64,000 nucleotides of DNA from Brachionus manjavacas. Lineage: Eukaryota > Rotifera > Eurotatoria > Ploima > Brachionidae. This document shows, one piece after another, positions 43,613 through 58,785 of this stretch. Location: positions 3,457,501-3,521,500 of the forward strand of contig JAHQIY010000008.1 of NCBI GenBank assembly GCA_019054805.1, in the 5' to 3' direction. The notes below the pieces were generated by a model. The model was not told the origin of the DNA and did no database searches. It saw nothing but the letters and a program-made list of their open reading frames with translations. The translations under genes were made by a program, and so were the position numbers. How positions within the stretch are numbered: position 1 is the first letter of the stretch; every line of letters starts with the position of its first letter.

Positions 43613-46600
43613 ATGACTATGAGTTCAAAGCTTGATTTTAATGTCATTTTGGCTAAGGCTGAAAAAAACAGCAGCCAAGCTCAAAAAGTAAGCACACAAA
43701 TTTTTTTTTTTTAATTTCAAATTTTGAATTTAAATCTAAATTTTCGATTTCAAGTTATTGGAAGAGAAAAAAATTCAGCAGAGAAAACTGCTTGATCAAA
43801 AAAAATCACAGCCAAGTAAACAAGCAGCTATGGCTTATTTGGAAAAAAAGAAAGAAGAGGCTAAGAGACGAGCCGAGCAAGAAGCCAAAGAGCTGTTGGA
43901 AAAGAAACGAAAAAAAGTTCAAGCCGAAAATCCCACTGTTCCGAAAAAATCCGATAAAATAAAAAAACCCGAGTCATCTAAACCAGCAACAGTAAAAACC
44001 CAAGCACCGAAGCCCTCTGTACAGACAACTAAGCAGCTATCTAAGTCAAGTACTAGCAAAAATGGCAAGCCATCAGATAAGAATGTAAATGTAAAAGCAA
44101 ATAATGGAGCAGTACAAAAACCGGCTCTTAGCTACCAAGATGTGCTTAAGCTAGCCGATCAAAATAAAGACAAGCCTAAAGCGCCTGGTGCAATCAAGCC
44201 AAAAGAAGTTTTGAGTAAAGCTGACAAAACAAAAGCTGGAGAACCTTCTTCATCTGCTACTGCATCGTCTTCCTCCTCTTTGGCGTCTAAACTTACTCCG
44301 GAACAAATAGCGAAACTCAAGGAAAAACAAAAAAAACCCAATGTGCTACCATCTAAGCCAGCACCGGCTAGAACTGACATTAATAACAATAAAAATAAAA
44401 TATTAGAGAAATCTGGTAGCAAGAGTTCTTTAATAGAGCAAAAAATTAGTAAACCAACTCATCAGTCTTTGTCTGCGTGGGATCGAATTATGTCAGATAT
44501 GAAAAAGAATCCTTCTATTAAAAGTAAGTAAAAATTTGAAATTCTAAAAAGTAACAATCAATAATTATTTTTATTAATTAAAAAAAAAATTAAGTAATTT
44601 TGAGTAATATGTTTAGGTTTTAAAGCTAAAAGATGAACTTGGAATTTAATTGGCATTAAATTAATACCATGTCATAATCTTGAAGTTAGCAGTCAATAAG
44701 AGTGATTGCAAAAAGTAGAGAGGAGCCGTAACTGCTCCTAAATTAAGATACCTCTTATCTGGCTAAATTAAAAAAAATTTTCTGTTAAAAAATATTCTTA
44801 ATTTGAATAAAACTTCAATAAAAATTTAATTTAAATTTCTAGGTTAATCAGCAGACTAGTGCTCATCCCTAAAGAGAATGATAAACAAATCATTTGTTTA
44901 AATTTAATATTCAAATCAAAATTTTTTTAATAAAATGAATTTAGAAAATTTTTTGAAAATATAACAAGTACAAGAACGGATACGATGCCTTCAGGTCTAG
45001 TCAACAGTCTTGATCATGAACATTTATTTACAAAATTTTTCTTTTTCAGTACTTTTCTATGTGATATGTGCAATGAGCTACCATAGGTGACCTCCTAGTA
45101 GGCCACCTCCGCAAGCTAGTCCTGCTGTAGCTTATATATGTTATTATTTTTATTATATAGTTAACTTTTGAAAAAACTATATTATTTCAAAAGTTTAACA
45201 AAAAGGTTGAAATTAAATTTTGAATTTTATTTTTAAATTTAACCTTGAAACTTAACTTAATTTATAATTTATGTGAAAATTAAACAAAATAAAATTCAAT
45301 TATTTTTATGGCTTGCTTCATATTTGTATCTCTTCATACAAAGTTTAGGAAATTTCTATTCTATCTTGTATATTAGATGAACCAATTAATACTGAATGAT
45401 TCATTATTGAGTTATTTTAAAACATCTAGCATTAGTCAAAAATAATTCTTTTTTTTCATAAATTGACTCACTTGACACAAATTTATAAAAAAATACTTGT
45501 CTTGACGGGCCAGATAAATATTACAATGATAATTAAAGGGTTCAAATCTTCCAAGTGAGTCAATGAAAAATTCGGGTTTTTTCGCAATGACTTTGGTTGA
45601 GTTCCAACGTAGTATGGGTTTTGTCTAAATGATAAGTTCAAAGTATCATTTCAAAAGTAATAATTAGCCTTGAAAGCATTTATTTAATTAATTCTAAAAT
45701 TTTTTGAATAATTTTAAAAATCTATATCATTTAATGTTTATTTTGATATTGGCACTGTGAATTTTAAAACATCAAAAACTTAAAAAACACTTCCTTAAAA
45801 ATCGAATCACTTTTGTAAATTAGACCAACCTTACCATAAATTTTAAAAAAAACAATTTAAATCTATTTTTCAAATAGGTTAGTGTTTTTGGTTTTGAAAA
45901 AAAAAATGTTCTGGAATTCACAATGCTTGAAATCATATTTAATAGTAGATTTTTGTATTTTTTCCTTTTCTAGATTTTCTTGAATGAAATAAAAATTGTT
46001 AGTCCTTTGATTGTTAACACTCAAATGACCAAAATTGCAGTTAATTAATCTTTCACACTATTTCAAATTTTGAAAACAAGACTAAAAACATAAAAATAAA
46101 ATTTTTTTGATAAATTGTTAAGAAAATTTCGTTTTTCAAAATTGAAAAATATAAGTCAAAGGATCATTTAATTCATAGAAAAATCAACTCAAATTAAGCT
46201 TAAAATAAATATTAATAGCGAACTAATTTTAGAGATTAACTCTCAAGGTTGCTTATTTTAACTTAACAATCAGTTTAATAGTAAAAGAGAAACTGAGCAG
46301 AGAGAAGAGAAAAGTTTAAAAAAAAAAAAAGAAAAAATTTAATTAAAATAAATATTTTAATAAATATTTTTAGAAAAAATTAAGTTAGAAATGGTTAAAA
46401 TAAGTTATTAAACTAAATATTTTATTAGAGGATTTATTATATTTTTTATTCTTGGTAATTTTTTGAATCTTTCCTGAAAACAATCTAGAATAAATTGGTT
46501 CAGCATTTTACATCTAGATTAAATTGGTGCCTGTGTTTTTCTACAAGGGTTTAGACTTTTCACAGAAAACGACTAGTACTACTACAGTGCTGTCACATCA

Positions 46601-47506
46601 TATCATTTGATATCATTTGAAATCAGATGATATCAGGACAAAAAAAATTTTTTACAAATTTTTACAGTTAGAAATTCAAATTTTAATTCACTTGATATTA
46701 TCTGATATCAAATGATATTAAATGATATCAGATGATATGATGTGACAAGTTAATTTCCGGCACTGTACTATTTGAGTTTTAAAAGGAAGACTTTGAGATT
46801 GTTCTAAGAGCTTTTGTCTGAATTGACTCAATTACTTTTTTCTTAGATTCACAGGTGCTTAGTTTGATCAATGGGCTTTTTTCCAGAATGGATCTGATGA
46901 GTTCTTTATAGGTAGTCAACAACATTCTAGAATTCAAACTACATTTCATATCTTTGAGATCCTTAAACACATTCACTCTGGATTGAGCCCTATAATAAAA
47001 ATTAAGTCAAGTCAAATGACTCTATTTGATTTATTATTTGGATTCTATTAATTAAATTTATTTTTTAAATTGACTTGGCTTCCTCTTAATTCATCAATAA
47101 AAAACTTATATTACAAATTTCAGAAACGCTGGGGAAAAAAAATGTAAATAACAACGAGTCAGATGAAGGTGAATATGAAGACGAGGAAGAAGAATATGAT
47201 TCGGAAATGGAAGGTTTTATAGATGACGAAGAAGAAGATAACGAGGAATATAGAAAATATATAAGGAAAATGTTTAAGTATGATCCGACACGGTATAAAG
47301 ACGAGGACGATGACATCGACAACATGGAAACAGACTATCATTCGTTGCAACGTGAGGAAAAAAGAAGCTTAAGACTGGGTATAATGGAGGACATAGAAGA
47401 GATGAAGCGTGAGGCCGAAATGGAACGTCTAAGATTAGAAAAAAAGAAAAAGCGCCATCATGAGCCCGAAAGTGAAAAGAGTTCCGAAAAAAAAATCAAA
47501 AAGTGA
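43613..47506 (+). CDS. SPTY2D1: SPT2 chromatin protein (SPTY2D1-like histone chaperone)
   Basis: Exons 43613-43687, 43755-44523 and 47124-47506 join in phase to 408 aa; introns are 67 and 2600 nt. The N-terminus has LDFNVILAKAE and a Lys/Glu-rich helix with AAMAYLEKKKEEAKRR, as in animal SPT2. The centre is Lys/Pro/Ser-rich and disordered. The C-terminus is the SPT2 domain: an acidic run, YIRKMFKYDPTRYKDEDD, METDYHSLQREEKRSLRLG and a basic end. This domain binds H3-H4, and the family helps keep nucleosomes in place during transcription. An upstream in-frame ATG only two codons earlier leaves the start ambiguous between 43613 and 43619. Intron 2 contains a MITE and a retroelement scrap and might hide a small exon. 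Confidence 0.92.
44524..46584. other. First part of SPT2 intron 2
   Basis: AT-rich. A patch near 45080-45140 (GTGACCTCC then TAGTAGGCCACCTCC) is more GC-rich and could be a retroelement 3' end, followed by a TTATTA tail. No exon with matching phase was found. Confidence 0.4.
46585..46765. mobile_element. Tc1/mariner-type MITE made of TGATATCA words
   Basis: The element runs from CAGTGCTGTCACATCAT to its inverted end ATGATGTGACA..GCACTG and is flanked by TA on both sides (46583-46584, 46766-46767). The right end has about 14 extra bases (TTAATTTCCGG) between GTGACA and CACTG. Both arms are rich in the palindrome TGATATCA or near variants. Confidence 0.88.
46779..47000 (-). mobile_element. Non-LTR retrotransposon scrap in SPT2 intron 2
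   Basis: The minus strand encodes SRMLLTTYKELIRSILEKSP and KKKVIESIQTKALRTISKS, the usual region after the RT palm of non-LTR elements (LIRS.LEYS.. then IQ..ALR). It is only about 65 codons and truncated at both ends. Confidence 0.7.
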
Positions 47507-47986
47507 TTAAAAATTTAAATTTTTCACGCCGTTAGTATATACAGTAATCTATTCCACAGTCTTATTTCTCAACCAGTTGTTAAGCGTTTTAAAGAAATTA
47601 TATTTTTGAAAATTTAATTTGATTTTTATTTAACAAAACAATTAGAAATTGGAAGTCTTCTAGAGTGCGAAGATTATTTTTCCATTTATATGCACTTTCC
47701 TGGTAAAAGTTTGGTAATCTTCTCAAGCAAAAGGTTTTAACAAAAAAATGTTTCATTAAAGACTTAAAAATAAATAAAAAGAAATGCAAAGCACAAGCTC
47801 AGCAAGATCTTTCATTTTTGATTTTAAGTTACATTTAATTTTTAAAATAAATTTTTCAATAAAAATTATATTTTTTTTAAAAAGAACATTGTTGTTTCAT
47901 TTTATTTTGAGTAATTGATTGAATTTTTAATGACTATTAGTAATACTATTGATGTTTTTTTCTAATAATGAAAAACTGAAAAAATT
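47507..47986. other. 3' flank of SPT2
   Basis: AT-rich, with a candidate AATAAA-type signal near 47846-47850. A short minus-strand ORF here is not convincing. Confidence 0.4.
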
Positions 47987-48060
47987 TGCCCAGTGGGAGG
48001 ATCGAACTCACGACCTTCGCGTTATTAGCACGACGCTCTAACCAACTGAGCTAACCGGGC
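47987..48060 (-). tRNA. tRNA-Ile (AAT anticodon)
   Basis: The minus strand gives a full cloverleaf of 74 nt without intron. The acceptor stem is GCCCGGT/ACTGGGC with one G-U pair, and A follows as discriminator base. The D arm is TAGCTCAGTTGGTTAG, the anticodon loop is CTAATAA (AAT, Ile), and the T arm contains GTTCGATCC. A and B box promoters are intact. A run of six T bases just downstream on the transcribed strand is a Pol III terminator. Confidence 0.96.
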
Positions 48061-48234
48061 TTAGTTAAATTTAAAGTTGAAACAAAATTTTAATAAAATA
48101 TTTTTATTTTTATCAAAATCGGAAAAATACAATTTAAAAAAAATTATTATTTATTAACACTAAAACACCGAATTTTTTTATACGTTAAATACAAAAGTCG
48201 AAAGTTAAAAAGAATTTTATTTATTTTTTAATTA

Positions 48235-48650
48235 TTTGTTTATCTGTCCCTAGCTAATGCTCCTTCAGAGTTTAAAAAAAAAAAGTAAATAATGTAAAAT
48301 AAAAAAAAATAAAAATAAAGTAAAAAGGATTATAATAAACGAAATTAAAAAAAAGAAAAGATATGTAATAAATTTATTTTTAATTTTAGAGGTTAGACAT
48401 GTTTAAATATTTTAAAAATCAGGAAAAAAGGAGGAAATAGTAAGGTAGCAATTACACAATGGAGTTGGATATTCGATATATCTTGATTCGAAACCTTCTC
48501 TGTATTCTTCCACCAGTCTGACGACCAGTGGAACAGAATGACTCAATCCTGCCCTGACATATCTCTCACTCAACTCAAAAAATCGATTTGTAACTGTTAG
48601 TAGTTTAAGTTTATTGAAGAATTGGAAAAACAACTGCTTAATATATTATT
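48235..48650 (-). mobile_element. Non-LTR family A, 3' end fragment
   Basis: A 73-codon open stretch on the minus strand encodes the family C-terminus (RFFELSERYVRAGLSHS, LVVRLVEEYREGFES). The family 3' end (CTCTGAAGGAGCATTAGCTA reversed) lies near 48250-48275. It forms an inverted pair with 48865-49195. Confidence 0.85.
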
Positions 48651-48864
48651 TTCTAAGTCGAAAATTAAGATCACTAGATAAGATGGGTCATTACAGAGCT
48701 AATGAGTTTACGACATTAGCATTCCATTTATCTGCAGTCTGATTGAAAGGCTTCTGGGCGATTAATTATTGCAAAACCTAATTAAATGTATCATTCTTTT
48801 TACTAATTTTATGCCAAGATGAAATTAGTTTGGAGTAGATAAAGGATGCTCAAATTAAAATTAA

Positions 48865-49195
48865 GTTGTTGGGACAGGACTGAGTCATTCTATTCCATTG
48901 ATTGTAAGACTGGTGGAGGAATACAAAGAAGGTTTCGAATCGAGAGAATACCCGATTCCATTGGGTAATTGCTACCTTACTATTTCCTCATTTTTTTATG
49001 AAAACTGAACTATGTAAACATTTACCACATGTAACAATCTATGTCTTCTAAACTTTAATTTTTTTTTTATAGCTTATTTACTTTATTTTGATTTTTATCT
49101 CATTTTATTAACTTCAATTTTTTTTTTTCATTTTGATTTTTTTTAATTTATTCTGAAGGAGCCCTAGCTCGGTACAGAAAACAAATAAATAATAA
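48865..49195 (+). mobile_element. Non-LTR family A, 3' end fragment
   Basis: Plus-strand copy starting at GTTGGGACAGGACTGAGTCA. It encodes the VRLVEEYKEGFES phrase and ends with GAGCCCTAGCTCGGTACAG and an AAATAAATAATAATA tail. It is 5'-truncated. Confidence 0.85.
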
Positions 49196-51379
49196 TAAAA
49201 TTGATTTTTCTAAAATTCTAAAATTTCAGTTTTCGGAAATCAGAAAAGATAAGTAAATAATACTCAAGTAATTTTGCTTCATTATTGTTATTTTTATACA
49301 TTATTTAAAATCTTAGAATATATGTGATTAAACTTGTGATTATAAAAGAACACTAAATCTCTTGATTAACAGTGTGAAGTTTAAAAAGCATTATGAGCAA
49401 AAATTAAAAATACCAAAAAAAATACAAATTATAGTTTTTTATTTTCAGGTTAATTTTTTCTTTAAATTTTTTTATTCTCTTATAATAAAAAGTAAAAAAT
49501 TACTAAATTTTGAATACCCGAAGTCAAACTTAAAAAATCTCAAATATATTTATAAATTCTAGCCCCGCACAGATTGATATAGATAGAAAGATATATTTGG
49601 AAAGGACTCCTAAGTATACACGATCAGTTCAAGTAGCAGCAGCGAGCTACACGAAATCGAGCTCAACAAGTGCGTGCAGCGCATCCTAATGCAGCCCACT
49701 CACATAAACCATAGTCAAGTACTCAACTAGCCATACTGACGGTACAGTCCGGAAGTTTTTGCACCAAAAACAAAAATAATTTTATTTTCATTTATATTTA
49801 CCATTTTATTTATGTATTTATTTATTATATTTTATTAATATAATTTATATATTTTTTTAACTTATTTTTATTGTTTATTTTAATTAAGAATAAACTAATA
49901 AATAACGTTTGTCAGTATAGAAAAAAGTACTTCAAAAATACCTTTGTTTTTGAGTTGATAGATTGAAGATATTGAATGCTCTTTATTTAAACAGAAGTTC
50001 AAAATAAAAATTTTGCATTAAAAATTTCAATTAAAAAAGTAACAAGAGAATAATAAGTAAAAAAATCTCAATATATTATATATCATTTAAAAATTAAAAT
50101 ACTATAAATTCAATTTCATAGTTTATATTATTTTTTAGACAATAAACTTCAAGTCAAATAAAAATCAATTAATCAACACGTATTCCAAAAATACGTAAAC
50201 CAATTTATTTCATCTAAATGAACTTTTTACAGCTGAACAAAAAAATAATTCTAAAAAAACATCTAGAATCAACATCATTTACTATTTGAATAGATAAATT
50301 TAAAGATTTTATAAAAATTGGTTTTATAATGATAATTTCTTTTATTATTTTTTTTTGATGTTAAGCCTTTCTCAGACCAGCTTAGTTAATGTTGTTAACA
50401 ATCGATTTTCGGCATTTAAAATCTCCAAAATAATATGAAAATTATTTTGGGAATAAAATTGAATTTTTTGAAATTATATTACTGATTTAAATCAAAAAAT
50501 TTTCAGAGTCAACAAGATGGGATCAATTAACATTGTCAATAATCAATTTTTTTTTAAATTTTTAAATTAAACCTTCTAAGTTTATCCAAAAATAAATATT
50601 TTTTTAATTTGAAAAAAATAATTTTTGAAATATTTTTTTTTCAGATTTATTTATTAAAAAGGATAAAAATAATTCGTAAAAATTAAAAAATCTGTGTTTT
50701 TGACATTGTAAAATTTCATACAAAACTTTCAATACAAAAAAATAATCTATAACTTTTGTTCAAATAAAAAACTAGCTCTGCAAATGAAACAAAGTGAAAC
50801 AACTTTAGTTTCACCTGCTGTGGAAGTCTGCAAAATTGAATCCTATATAAAAGTATTGAAAATAAAACGCAATATATCTTAATCTTTATATTAGCTCATC
50901 AATTTTACCGAAATTTTTTTTAAATTTAAATTTCATTAAAGTTTTTTACTTGTATTGTTTAAAATGTAAATTTGTCAAAAATGCATTTGTTTTTTATGTT
51001 TTTATCACTCATTCTTTTTTTCTTCTATAAGAGTTCTTTTAGATTTAAACCTGGTCATTTGTGTGAAGACTTGATTTTAAATCCTTATTAAATAAAAACT
51101 AAATTAATTCGTAATCATAATTTTGTTAAGAAAATTTTTAAATTATGAGCAATTTATCTTAATGATCATTCAAGGTAATTTTTAGTTATTTTAAAAATCT
51201 TTTCTTTTTTTTTCTTTTTTGTTTGTTTTGTGTATATGTTTCTAAAAAACATCCAATTTATAGAATTTAATTTTCCGTAAAAAAAGATTTTCTCAAGAAA
51301 TTTTGGCAATTTTTGTTTCCATTTAAATTAACCACATTTCTTCATTTGATCCCACCATTGCACTCTGATGCTTCCTAAC
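49196..51379. other. Intergenic with a GC-richer island
   Basis: Mostly AT-rich. 49560-49750 is markedly richer in G and C (CTAGCCCCGCACAG, GCAGCAGCGAGCTAC, GCGTGCAGCGCATCC) and ends at TA then CAGTCCGGAAGTTTTTGCAC, a possible transposon end. A GTGAAAC-N7-GTTTCAC hairpin lies at about 50792-50812. No gene is supported. Confidence 0.45.
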
Positions 51380-51905
51380 TGTCTGAATTCGCTTTTACGC
51401 TCGATTCAATAAAGACATTAAGAATAGCAAAGACTTGCCAAAGCAAAGAGTGTCTTTGCTAGACTCCGAGCAGCTTGGAAATCAACCAGTTACAACAAAG
51501 AATTAAAGCTTTAGCTTTACTGAAGAGTCTGACTGAGTGTGGAATTTTGAGTCTGACAGAAAAAGCCTAAACAACTTCCACACTAGCAGCCTGATGAAGA
51601 TTCTCAGGATTCACTGGTCTGACTCATTGTCCAACGCCTAACTATACAGAAGAACAAGTTCATTAATTCAATGCATTAATATAATACTGCGATAGCTTGG
51701 ACATGTCCTTAGAATGAAAGAAACACGGATACCAAACAGAGCTCTTCAATGGAGACCTCAAGGGTGACCCAAAGTAAGAAGACCAATAATTAATACTTGG
51801 TGGTCAACAATCACTATATGGAAATGACATGGACAGAAGCAAAGGCAAAAGCAGAAGTTCGATTTGAATGGGAATCAAAAGAAATGACAAGGAGTGAACC
51901 GGGAA
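51380..51905 (+). mobile_element. RTE-like non-LTR retrotransposon C-terminal remnant
   Basis: Reading across shifts gives AKSVFARLRAAWKST, NNFHTSSLMKILRIHWSDS, YLGHVLRMKETRIPNRAL, QWRPQG..RRPIINTWW and MTWTEAKAKAEV. This order (FH..SLR+IL+I.W, LGH.LRM, RP..TW, W.EA) is characteristic of the C-terminal end of RTE/craniate-RTE-like reverse transcriptases. Frames are broken. Confidence 0.75.
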
Positions 51906-55125
<3,220 letters not shown>

Positions 55126-55168
55126 CCAAAACAGTAAATCAATACGCGATCTTTGGCCTATTATTTAT

Positions 55169-55303
55169 TTTAATTAGATTTTTTAAATTTTAAATTTTAA
55201 TTGAGAATTAACATGTTTTTTTTGTGTATTTTTACATTTTATCAAATTGTTTTAATTAGAATAAAGTTTTTCTACTTAAACAAGTTTTAATTATGGATTT
55301 AAA
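55169..55303 (+). repeat. FoxG 3' UTR segment, original copy
   Basis: AT-rich sequence just after the FoxG stop, including GAGAATTAACATG, the AATAAAG signal at 55260-55266 and TTATGGATTTAA. It is repeated in the same order at 55803-55938 at high identity. Confidence 0.8.
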
Positions 55304-55802
55304 CCGCAAGATTAAATTGGGTTTAGTCAGGGTTGTGATTTAAGGAATAACGAAGATCTAATTGAACCAGTGTCAATTTTTTTTTTTCAAATTTGAAAAA
55401 ATATAGAATCTGTAAAACGCAGTAATGGTAATTTTTTTGAGTATTACGATGGCAGTCCACACCAATTTTTTAATTAAAATCCTCAATTTAAAAATAAAAT
55501 TTTAGTTTTTTTAATTTTCTAAATCTTGAAGAATTTTAAAAGTTCAGTGTTTTTTAAATCTTAAGGCTGAAAAGAAGAGGGTATTTCCATCTTAAAGCCT
55601 GAGAGTTACCATCCAACTATTTAACTAAATAAATCATCAAAAGCTTCATAACTAATTTTTTTATTAAATTTTGTTAAATTTTGAATGTATGAATTGTTAA
55701 TCGGTTTTTTACAGAAAGAACTAGCCAGTCGAGCAAGTGAAAGACCAAGAGGATCAACAGGCACTATTGATTAGCCTTGAAACTGAACTGGACTGCTTCT
55801 TT
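55304..55802. other. Spacer between the duplicated UTR segments
   Basis: No ORF. A GC-richer stretch at 55715-55790 (GAACTAGCCAGTCGAGCAAG) immediately precedes the second UTR-like copy. It could be the 3' end of another transcript or of the duplicated unit. Confidence 0.4.
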
Positions 55803-55938
55803 TTTTTAATTAAATTTTTAAATTTAAAATTCAATTGAGAATTAACATGTTTATTTTGGGGTATTTTTACATTTTTATCATATTGTTTTAATTAAAACAA
55901 AGTTTTTTTTAAAATAAATTTTAATTATGGATTTAAGC
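55803..55938 (+). repeat. FoxG 3' UTR segment, second copy
   Basis: Direct repeat of 55169-55303. It shares TTGAGAATTAACATG, the TATTTTTACATTTT block, TTGTTTTAATTA and TTTTAATTATGGATTTAA. The polyadenylation word is altered to AACAAAG. Confidence 0.8.
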
Positions 55939-56889
55939 AAATATAAACTGTCTTAGCTATAAAATATATTCAATGAGAATTTTAGTAATTATAGATCAAG
56001 AATTGCAGTGCTATTTTTGCTCTTTAATCCTTGATTAAACAAATGCTGCTCGCTAATAAATTTGTAGTCACGATAGAGTCGCGAGCAGGTTGCTAAACGA
56101 CTTTCTCGGAAATTTAATCCAGATTGACAAGTTTTATCAACTTTTCTCTATTGTTTATTTTTTATTTATCGAATTATTTTCTTGTGTTTGGAAAAAACAA
56201 TTTTTGTCAAACAATCTGATACCTTATGTGTAAAGATTTTATTTGAAAAAGATTAAATGAATTTACTAAATGTACAAATAAGTATTTTATTTTTTTTATT
56301 TTTTTTTCTTAAATTGTTTTTTTATTGTTTTTTTTAAAAGGCTTCAAATAATTTCAAGCACTCATCGCAAAAATTTTTAGCTTAAATATTTTTTTAAGCT
56401 TTTTTTTTGTTGTTTACTTTAAGTTTGATACTCTACTAAACTAAATTTTCAATTTGTCCAAGAATTTATATTATTCATTTTGGATTTAAAATGTACAGAA
56501 TTCAATTCCTATAAATTTTTTTTATATATCTAATTAGAAATAAATTAAAAGCTTTCAGACTTTTTTGAAAGAAAATGTTTTTGACTGTTTGTTTACCGAA
56601 AAGCCTAATTTGAGATTTTGAGAGCCAAGAAGTATCAAGGTAAGTTTGAGTAAATTCTGCAATATGCTATAAGCTGACTAAAATTCCACTTAATATCACA
56701 ATAGCTAAGTTTGAAATAAATAAATCAATCAGGCAATCAAAAATGTTTTTATTTATAAACAAAATTCTAAAAAAGTCAATTTAATAATTTATATTTCTTT
56801 TTTAGAGAAAATAAGATATAAAGCAACAAAAACAGCATATAGATCTTTCTCTCTCTAAGTAATTTACAAATTGACAATAAATTCTTAGA
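55939..56889. other. Intergenic, no gene recognised
   Basis: AT-rich with long T-runs. Nothing supportable. Confidence 0.45.
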
Positions 56890-57110
56890 AATAAAATTAA
56901 AATACATCTCTATAAAGTTTTGATAAGACCTATAGATTTGAAAACCATGTCTCAAGCAGAGAACAAGTAGAGAAAATACAAAAAAGGGAGGCTACTATGA
57001 TTAAAAAGATGCCAAATCTAAAAAATAACTTCACCAACGACAAATCTGTTAAACGCGCTTGGACTAGAAATGATGGAAAATAGACTGCTTAAAGGAAATA
57101 AACATTCACA
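56890..57110 (+). mobile_element. Non-LTR remnant of the 6.3-8.3 kb clade
   Basis: The plus strand reads VEKIQKREATMIKKMPNLK and LGLEMMENRLLKGN in shifted frames. This parallels IKKIQTMEEIMIKRMIGVNK and the following LDIEPAEL region of the element at 6345-8340. Only this part survives. Confidence 0.6.
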
Positions 57111-58384
57111 TGTAGTGTTTCAATAGTAAAAGAGGTGCTTGATTTTTTTAAAAGAAATATAAGCACAGTTTCAAAAGTTAAAAATAAGGATTTAATAACA
57201 AAGAAATTTAATTTTATAAGTGACTTAATAAAGAATTATTTAAGAAATATGGAAAATAAGATTATTGATCTAAAAAAGACCCATTAACTCTAAAGAATAG
57301 AATAAAACATATCATAACTTAAAATAAGTATCCATAGTCGTTATATTTTTCTTCAATTCTGTATCGTTTTGAAATTTATTATTTATTTATTTTCTAAATA
57401 AATTCGAGGAGGACCTCAGGCTGCTCAGAATGGATCTTAGTCCTTCTTTTTAGCCCAGCGTTAGTAGATAAAATGAGTTATATGAAAATTTTTCTAATAA
57501 AATAAATTAAGTTTATAGTTTTCAGTTAAAAGATTTTTATGTAGAAACTATTGTTTTGAAGTTTAAGTAGAGTGAAGTGAACTTAGCGTTTAAAGTTTCG
57601 TTTTGAAATAAAATAAATGAAAAACATTAGATGAAAATTATTTTGAAATTTAAATAAAAAAGAAATAAACATTTAAACATTAGAATATATATTTTTTTAA
57701 TTTAGAACACTATTTTATTTGTCTTTATATATTTGATTTTTCCTAGCTTTCATTGTCTTCAAGGCGTAAACTTGAATGAATAATAAAAAAAATTTTTTTA
57801 TATAAAACTTTCTTTTATGTCTAACAAGTATAAATTAAATTCTTGAACACTCAGAAAAATCTTTAGTAAAGGTGACAAAACGATTCTTGTTGATATAGTG
57901 CACATGGAAATTACCAGCTTAAATTTTATTTTTCTTAATTTATCAACAAAAATTAGCGTAGATACTATGAAATATTTTATCAAATTAAATTAAAATAAAT
58001 AAATTAATTTAAATTAATAAAATATGCAAAATAAGTACAATTATGCCATAAAAACCAAACTTATAGAATTCATTTTCAAAATCAAATTTTAGCTTTTATT
58101 GAAAATTATTTAATTTGATTGAAAATTATAGTCAATGATTTTTTTTTTTAATTTTATTCTTTTCTAATTAATATCACTTTTTTAAAATATTAATGGTTGA
58201 AAAATTTTTTTGTTTTATCTATTACAATAAACGTGAATTAAATGATGCAAAAAAAATGTAAATAAATAATAAGAGCTTATCAAACAAAGTCATATATCGT
58301 ATTAAATAAAGTAAAAAAAAAGTTAAGCATTTCAAAATTTTTTTTTTTGAAAATTATCTGCAGTATGTCCGACAACAATTTAAA
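57111..58384. other. Intergenic, possible retroelement tail
   Basis: Around 57395-57455, AATTCGAGGAGGACCTCAGG and nearby sequence are less AT-rich and resemble a non-LTR 3' end, but no coding part is visible. The remainder is AT-rich. Confidence 0.4.
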
Positions 58385-58498
58385 TCCCCCCGAGAGATCG
58401 AGGGTTTAAAACCCGCTAAGGGTGGAAAAAATCTTCAAAATATCTCATAGAAAAGGAGATGAACGCCTCCCTTTTATCCACTAGGATAGAAACGGGGC
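58385..58498 (-). other. tRNA-like sequence, possible SINE head or tRNA pseudogene
   Basis: On the minus strand, GCCCCG at the start can pair with CGGGG near the end. TATCCTAGTGGATAA resembles a Pol III A box with D arm. GCGGGTTTTAAACCC resembles a T arm with B box (GGTTTTAAACC). The middle is T-rich and too long for a normal tRNA. No anticodon arm of standard size can be drawn, so a working tRNA is unlikely. Confidence 0.4.
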
Positions 58499-58785
58499 AA
58501 TTATTAATTAGTTTTTCGAAGTACAACAGTAATTAAAAAAAGAAAGAAGCCAATAAAAGTCACCTTTTTTGAAAAAAGTCAACTGTTTAAAAAAATTTAC
58601 TCATCTTGGCAAATTCCAATACTTATTTTTGAGTCTTAAGTATAATATAGATTAGGTTTGTCTGTTTAAAAAAATTTTAGCTAAAACTTTAAATCAAGAT
58701 AATGAATATTGTTTTGATAATTCTTTATAAAAAAACAGAAAATTGTGTCTTAGAACAGGAAAATTTTCTAAGAAAAACTCAAAAA
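58499..58785. other. AT-rich spacer
   Basis: No feature recognised. Confidence 0.5.

Noticed and set aside
47086..47325. Ser-rich antisense ORFs opposite the SPT2 acidic exon
   Set aside because: They arise from the GAA/GAG-rich sense strand.
58385..58498. Selenocysteine tRNA
   Set aside because: The GCCCCG start and a TCA in the middle suggested it, but the acceptor and anticodon stems cannot be drawn with the required 9/4 geometry.
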